DNA from: Chloroflexia bacterium
GTDB lineage: Bacteria > Chloroflexota > Chloroflexia > Thermomicrobiales > UBA6265
NCBI GenBank assembly: GCA_013698305.1
Contig: JACCVC010000260.1
Span: 1 to 6,393, forward strand
Length of the DNA stretch: 6,393 nt
Reading direction: 5' to 3'
Positions 1 through 6,393 of this stretch are shown piece after piece. The position numbers were made by a program, and so were the translations under genes. The notes under the pieces were generated by a model. The model was not told the origin of the DNA. It ran no database searches and was given only the letters and a program-made list of their open reading frames with translations. Within the stretch, counting starts at the first letter, position 1. Each line of letters opens with the position of its first letter.

Positions 1-229
1 ATCCAGGATGCACCGCCTGCCAGGCGATCCCAAGCACGCCATACCCGCAACCGAAGTCGACCGCCTCGCCATGTTCGGGCAGGGCGACCGATTCCAGGCT
101 CGATAGCAACATCTTGCTGCCGCGGTCAACCTGATGGCTGCTGAACAGGTCTTGGGCGACGTCCAGCTCCAGGTGCAACGCGCCCCAATGCAGGCTCACC
201 TGCTTTTTGATGTCCAGCGGCTCGTCCAT
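1..229 (-). CDS. RsmC/RlmG-like SAM-dependent methyltransferase, N-terminal part only
   Basis: Reading leftward from ATG at 229-227, the frame is open for 76 codons to the window edge, so the C-terminal part is missing. Residues 55-68 read EAVDFGCGYGVLGI, a class I methyltransferase motif I (D/E-x-G-x-G-x-G) that binds S-adenosylmethionine. Just before it, residues 29-45 (LFSSHQVDRGSKMLLSS) match the 'F-S...lD.Gs.lLl' lead-in typical of the MTS domain in RsmC and RlmG, which methylate guanines of 16S and 23S rRNA in the cytoplasm. The NPPF/Y substrate motif that would confirm an N-methyltransferase lies outside the window, so the target is inferred. The start is set by a purine-rich ribosome binding site 9 bases upstream. 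A TTG three codons earlier (238-236) is too close to that site, and a TGA in frame precedes it. The gene is divergent from the oxidoreductase at 341. It could also be another small-domain methyltransferase. Confidence 0.85.
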   Translation of the reverse strand, partial: MDEPLDIKKQVSLHWGALHLELDVAQDLFSSHQVDRGSKMLLSSLESVALPEHGEAVDFGCGYGVLGIAWQAVHPG

Positions 230-238
230 GATGGCCAA

Positions 239-248
239 TCACCTCTCC
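239..248 (-). promoter_or_regulatory. Ribosome binding site of the methyltransferase
   Basis: On the minus strand this reads GGAGAGGTGA, a good Shine-Dalgarno sequence, with 9 bases between it and the ATG at 229-227. It decides the start in favour of that ATG over the TTG at 238-236. Its first two bases are also the last two of the 247-260 inverted repeat. Confidence 0.75.
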
Positions 249-260
249 GGAAACGTCCGG
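247..260. repeat. Short inverted repeat next to the methyltransferase ribosome binding site
   Basis: The sequence CCGGA-AACG-TCCGG is a perfect 5-base stem with a 4-base loop. In the methyltransferase mRNA it would form just upstream of, and overlapping by two bases, the GGAGAGG ribosome binding site. It may affect translation, or it may be chance in GC-rich DNA. No regulator binding site is recognised. Confidence 0.35.
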
Positions 261-266
261 GCAATC

Positions 267-297
267 TGGTTGCCACCTGCTACCGCAGGGGCTACCA
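267..297. repeat. Imperfect dyad over the predicted oxidoreductase promoter; operator candidate
   Basis: The left arm TGGTTGCCACCTGC (267-280) pairs with the right arm GCAGGGGCTACCA (285-297) around a TACC loop. This gives 12 Watson-Crick pairs, one T/T mismatch (271/293) and one bulged A (275). The core CCTGC-TACC-GCAGG (276-289) is perfect. The dyad covers the predicted -35, spacer and most of the -10 of the rightward promoter, so a bound regulator there would block RNA polymerase. No run of T follows on either strand, which argues against an intrinsic terminator. No regulator gene is in the window to match it with. Confidence 0.5.
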
Positions 298-298
298 T
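270..298 (+). promoter_or_regulatory. Candidate sigma70-type promoter for the oxidoreductase/TIM-barrel operon
   Basis: A -35-like TTGCCA (270-275, 5 of 6 to TTGACA) is followed after exactly 17 bases by TACCAT (293-298, 4 of 6 to TATAAT). Transcription would start near 305, leaving a leader of about 36 bases that carries the ribosome binding site at 331. The spacing and leader fit well, but the -10 is mediocre and promoter consensus in this lineage is uncertain. No comparably good leftward promoter for the methyltransferase was found in the same gap. Confidence 0.45.
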
Positions 299-330
299 CA
301 GTTGAAGGCAACGCGAACCAGACAACTACA

Positions 331-335
331 GGAGG
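331..335 (+). promoter_or_regulatory. Ribosome binding site fixing a GTG start
   Basis: GGAGG stands 5 bases upstream of GTG at 341. The same frame stays open upstream to an ATG at 134, but this Shine-Dalgarno sequence and the family's usual N-terminus show that translation starts at 341. Confidence 0.85.
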
Positions 336-340
336 CGATA

Positions 341-1375
341 GTGCCCGAATCAATCGGAATAGGAATCGTCGGCGTCGGCATCATCGGCCAGGTCCATGCC
401 AATGCGCTCAAGACCATCGACGGCGCCAGGATCGTCGCCGTCGCAGATCCTCGCGAAGATGCTGGCCGATCCCTGGCGGACAGCCACGGCGCGGCCTGGT
501 ACGCAAACTACACCGACCTCCTCGGCAATAATGATGTCTCCCTGGTCATCCTTGCCACTCCATCCGGACTCCACGCCGACCAGACCGTGCTCGCCGCGAA
601 GGCAGGAAAGCACATCGTCACCGAAAAGCCGATGGCGATCACCGCCGCCGGGCTCGACCGGATGATTCATGCTACCGAGGAGGCAGGCGTCGAACTGGCG
701 GTGATCTTCCAGAATCGCCTCTCCGCCGACATTATCAGGGTCAAGCGCGGCGTCGAGGCGGGGATGCTCGGCGCCACCGTTTTCGGCAATGCCAGCGTTC
801 ACTGGTTCCGGAACCAGGACTATTACGACGCCAATGGAGGTTGGCGCGGAACCTGGGAACTCGACGGCGGTGGGGCGTTGATGAACCAGAGCATCCACAC
901 CATCGACCTGGCCCAGTGGATCATGGGCGGCGTTGCCTCGGTGTCCGCCGACATCGCCACCCTCAACCACGACATCGAGACCGAAGACACCGCTACCGCC
1001 ACCGTCCGCTACAACTCAGGGGCGCTGGGCACGATCCAGGGCTCCACCGCCGCCGGCAAGGACTGGCCCGTGAAGGTCGAGATCGTCGGCACCGGCGGCA
1101 AGGCGCTGATCGAGGGTGGGCGCCTCGTCCATTGGGAGGGCGATTCCGACCTCACCGACGACGTCCTGACCGCCGGCGACCTCGCTTTCGTCGAAGGGTG
1201 GACGCCCGACGAGCCGTTCGGCGCATCCCACCGACGTCAGCTTCGGCTCATCATCGACGCCCTGCGAAAAGACGAAACGCCTCCCGTGCCCGCCCGCGAA
1301 GCGAGAAAGGCGGTCGACGTCATCCTCGCGATTTACGAATCCGCCAGGCAAGGCAAGCGCATCAATCTCGAATGA
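341..1375 (+). CDS. Gfo/Idh/MocA-family NAD(P)-dependent oxidoreductase
   Basis: This is a 344-residue cytoplasmic dehydrogenase of normal family length, starting at GTG. The N-terminal Rossmann fold opens with a beta strand and GVGIIG (residues 11-16) for the NAD(P) dinucleotide. VADP (34-37) ends the second strand. EKP at 95-97 carries the conserved lysine K96. The C-terminal alpha/beta domain has GGGALMNQSIHTIDL (176-190), whose H186 is the usual catalytic histidine, and it ends in the typical 'A.YESA..GK' helix (329-339). Members oxidise or reduce hydroxyls of sugars, inositols, sugar acids or nucleotide sugars. The MNQ..H..DL form recalls the WlbA-like branch (UDP-GlcNAc(A) 3-dehydrogenases), where Asn stands in place of the Asp of inositol dehydrogenase, but that does not fix the substrate. 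It is followed on the same strand by a sugar isomerase-like gene after 125 bases, which suggests shared carbohydrate metabolism. The family is certain, the substrate unknown. Confidence 0.95.
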   Translation: MPESIGIGIVGVGIIGQVHANALKTIDGARIVAVADPREDAGRSLADSHGAAWYANYTDLLGNNDVSLVILATPSGLHADQTVLAAKAGKHIVTEKPMAITAAGLDRMIHATEEAGVELAVIFQNRLSADIIRVKRGVEAGMLGATVFGNASVHWFRNQDYYDANGGWRGTWELDGGGALMNQSIHTIDLAQWIMGGVASVSADIATLNHDIETEDTATATVRYNSGALGTIQGSTAAGKDWPVKVEIVGTGGKALIEGGRLVHWEGDSDLTDDVLTAGDLAFVEGWTPDEPFGASHRRQLRLIIDALRKDETPPVPAREARKAVDVILAIYESARQGKRINLE

Positions 1376-1500
1376 TCGCGCCGAGTTGGGATGGATTCCG
1401 CCAGCATTGTCTTGAGCGGAGCCGAAGAAATTCCCAACCGGTTCGCAATTTGCGGCGGACAATGGTCCCGATTTCGTCCAACTGTGCAGGAACTTACACG
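1376..1500. other. Gap between the two carbohydrate genes; no clear promoter
   Basis: This 125-base stretch separates two same-strand genes. It holds a perfect 11-base palindrome CGCAA-T-TTGCG (1444-1454) and a distant 7-base inverted pair GTTGGGA (1385-1391) / TCCCAAC (1432-1438). TTG-rich hexamers near 1407-1417 have no usable -10 at normal spacing, so I call no promoter. Read-through from the upstream gene is the simplest expectation. The downstream frame is open through the whole gap, including an ATG at 1372 overlapping the upstream stop, but the encoded peptide resembles nothing I recognise. Confidence 0.5.
1488..1492 (+). promoter_or_regulatory. Ribosome binding site of the TIM-barrel gene
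   Basis: AGGAA lies 8 bases upstream of ATG at 1501. It supports that start over the in-frame ATGs at 1372 and 1462, which have poorer or badly spaced purine tracts. Confidence 0.6.
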
Positions 1501-2364
1501 ATGAAATACGCCGTCTTCACCGTATCCACGCCTGACTACATGCCAGAAGAGGCCGTCCGCCGGATCAAGGACGCCGGTTACGACGGCATCGAATGGCGCG
1601 TGCAGGACGATCCACCATCCCAGGATAATCCGACCTTCTGGTCTGGGAACCGAGCGACGCTTCCGCTAAACGGCCTCGAGCGCGATGCCGCGAAATGGCG
1701 AGCGCTGACCGTTGATGCCGGACTCGAAACCCCGGGCATCGCGACGTACGTGAAGTGCAACGAACCGGATAGGGCCGAGCTCGCGATGAAGGGCGCATCA
1801 GCTCTTGGCGCTCCCGCACTCCGCATCCAGGTACCCCACTATGACGGGAGCGAGTCCTTCTCGAAGCTCTGGGACGCCTCGGTGCAGGAGTACAGGGTCA
1901 TCGCGGAGCTGTCCGCCCAGCATGGCGTCAAGGCGCTGGTCGAGCTTCATCACCGCACCATTGTTCCGTCGGCAAGCGCGGCTCGTCGATTCCTCGACGG
2001 TCTCGATCCCGCCCATGTCGGCGCAATCCACGACGCTGGCAACATGATCCACGAAGGGTGGGAACATCCCCGGCTCGCCTTCGAGACCCTCGGCCCGTAT
2101 CTCGCCCATGTCCACATGAAGAACACCCGTTGGGAGCCTGGTGAGGTGCTGGACGACGGCACGGTGAGATGGACCGCCACCTGGGCGCCGGTGCCCGAGG
2201 GCATCGCCGATGTCCGCTCCATCATGGGCGCGCTCCGCGCCGTCGGCTACGACGCCTGGATCACCTTTGAGGACTTCAGCACCGACCACCCGGTCGAGGT
2301 CAACCTCGAACGCAACCTCGCCTACATCAAGGCAATTGAGCAGGAGATCTCCAACGAAGCGTAG
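1501..2364 (+). CDS. Sugar phosphate isomerase/epimerase-like TIM-barrel protein (xylose isomerase-like, AP_endonuc_2 family)
   Basis: This 287-residue protein has normal length for the family. It opens with a first barrel strand (MKYAVFTVS), then a helix leading into GYDGIEWR (27-33), a hallmark of this fold. The likely divalent metal ligands appear in order at the strand ends: E148 (LVELHH), D178 (IHDAGN), H205 (HVHMKN) and E257 (ITFEDFS). These correspond to the Glu-Asp-His-Glu set of tagatose/psicose 3-epimerases. There is no signal peptide or membrane segment, so it is cytoplasmic. Members isomerise or epimerise free sugars, inosose or keto-acids, and some cleave 3-keto-glycosides; the substrate here is not readable. 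It follows the oxidoreductase in the same direction, as such pairs often do in sugar and cyclitol catabolism. The ATG at 1501 is chosen because it has a spaced ribosome binding site and begins exactly at the first barrel strand. Confidence 0.92.
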   Translation: MKYAVFTVSTPDYMPEEAVRRIKDAGYDGIEWRVQDDPPSQDNPTFWSGNRATLPLNGLERDAAKWRALTVDAGLETPGIATYVKCNEPDRAELAMKGASALGAPALRIQVPHYDGSESFSKLWDASVQEYRVIAELSAQHGVKALVELHHRTIVPSASAARRFLDGLDPAHVGAIHDAGNMIHEGWEHPRLAFETLGPYLAHVHMKNTRWEPGEVLDDGTVRWTATWAPVPEGIADVRSIMGALRAVGYDAWITFEDFSTDHPVEVNLERNLAYIKAIEQEISNEA

Positions 2365-2368
2365 AGTC

Positions 2369-2390
2369 GCGGACCCCGAAGGGTGTCCGC
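2369..2390 (+). terminator. Hairpin just after the TIM-barrel stop; terminator candidate
   Basis: GCGGACCCC pairs with GGG-T-GTCCGC: nine base pairs, one bulged T (2384) and a GAA loop. It begins five bases after the TAG stop at 2362-2364, the usual place for a terminator of the rightward operon. No T-run follows (next bases CCGTTATC), so it is a weak intrinsic terminator or a 3'-end-stabilising hairpin. Confidence 0.5.
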
Positions 2391-2400
2391 CCGTTATCGA

Positions 2401-2414
2401 GATGGCTAACCATC
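2401..2414. repeat. Small perfect inverted repeat
   Basis: GATGG-CTAA-CCATC forms a 5-base stem with a 4-base loop between the two convergent genes. It is too weak to be a terminator on its own. It is listed because it is one of four inverted repeats in 166 bases. Confidence 0.3.
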
Positions 2415-2421
2415 CGTGTCG

Positions 2422-2446
2422 GTCGGACGGTGATTCCACCACCGAC
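2422..2446. repeat. Bulged inverted repeat in the convergent gap
   Basis: GTCGG-(AC)-GGTG pairs with CACC-(A)-CCGAC around an ATTC loop, giving nine base pairs with small bulges. An alternative outer stem uses GTCGGT (2418-2423) with ACCGAC (2441-2446). There is no T-run on either side. It could be a secondary or decayed terminator. Confidence 0.3.
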
Positions 2447-2464
2447 GCTGTACTTGGAGGCGTG

Positions 2465-2500
2465 ACAACGCCCCGGCGCCTTTCGGTACCGGGGCGTTGT
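2465..2500 (-). terminator. Strong hairpin terminator for rpoC, possibly acting on both strands
   Basis: ACAACGCCCCGG (2465-2476) pairs perfectly with CCGGGGCGTTGT (2489-2500). Inside, after a C/A mismatch, a G-T wobble and two more G-C pairs close a TTTC loop. It starts 30 bases beyond the rpoC stop at 2531, so it is the best candidate for the end of the rpoC transcript. Neither strand shows a long T-run afterwards. Being symmetrical, it could also stop read-through from the rightward operon. Confidence 0.7.
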
Positions 2501-2530
2501 GTTGGCGAGGTTTGTGCCTTCCGAAGAAAT

Positions 2531-6393
<3,863 letters not shown>

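Noticed and set aside
302..330. TTGAAG with ACTACA as the operon promoter
   Set aside because: The -10 matches at only two positions, and transcription would start on or past the ribosome binding site at 331.
134..340. In-frame 69-codon extension of the oxidoreductase to an ATG at 134
   Set aside because: It overlaps the methyltransferase coding region on the other strand, precedes the predicted promoter, and the family's N-terminus begins at the GTG at 341 with a GGAGG five bases upstream.
350..970. 206-codon minus-strand open frame within the oxidoreductase
   Set aside because: It mirrors the codon pattern of the real gene and shows no domain or ribosome binding site worth noting.
1385..1438. 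GTTGGGA / TCCCAAC inverted pair
   Set aside because: Seven bases with a 40-base loop do not extend at either end and are likely chance.
1407..1440. TTGTCT/TTGAGC as an internal promoter before the TIM-barrel gene
   Set aside because: At 16-18 base spacing the would-be -10 hexamers (ATTCCC, CAACCG) do not resemble TATAAT.

Overview
The window is a piece of a GC-rich bacterial chromosome. The clearest marker is most of rpoC, the RNA polymerase beta' subunit. It has the standard single-chain bacterial layout, with no E. coli-type insertion in the trigger loop and a long charged segment before the GMGAEA motif. From memory of the family, that layout suits Chloroflexota (Thermomicrobia-like) or a related GC-rich lineage better than Proteobacteria. 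This assignment is tentative, because no rRNA gene or alignment is available.

Layout, left to right: (a) 1-229, minus strand: the first 76 codons of an RsmC/RlmG-like SAM-dependent methyltransferase, cut by the left edge. (b) 230-340: a divergent intergenic region with ribosome binding sites for both flanking genes, a plausible sigma70-type promoter pointing right, and two inverted repeats. (c) 341-1375, plus: a Gfo/Idh/MocA-family NAD(P)-dependent sugar oxidoreductase. (d) 1376-1500: a 125-base gap with no clear promoter. (e) 1501-2364, plus: a sugar phosphate isomerase/epimerase-like TIM-barrel protein. (f) 2365-2530: the gap between convergent genes, holding four inverted repeats, two of them good terminator candidates. 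(g) 2531-6393, minus: rpoC, complete at its C-terminus and running off the right edge at its N-terminus; rpoB would be expected just beyond.

The oxidoreductase and the TIM-barrel protein probably form a two-gene carbohydrate operon, in which one enzyme oxidises a sugar or cyclitol hydroxyl and the other isomerises, epimerises or cleaves the product. The substrate cannot be read from the sequence. The methyltransferase (probably RNA-modifying) and rpoC are information-processing genes with no evident link to that pair. I see no mobile element, CRISPR array, tRNA or rRNA. Most of the window is ordinary core sequence; the points worth a second look are the dyad over the predicted operon promoter, the oxidoreductase/TIM-barrel pairing, and the packed hairpins between the convergent genes.
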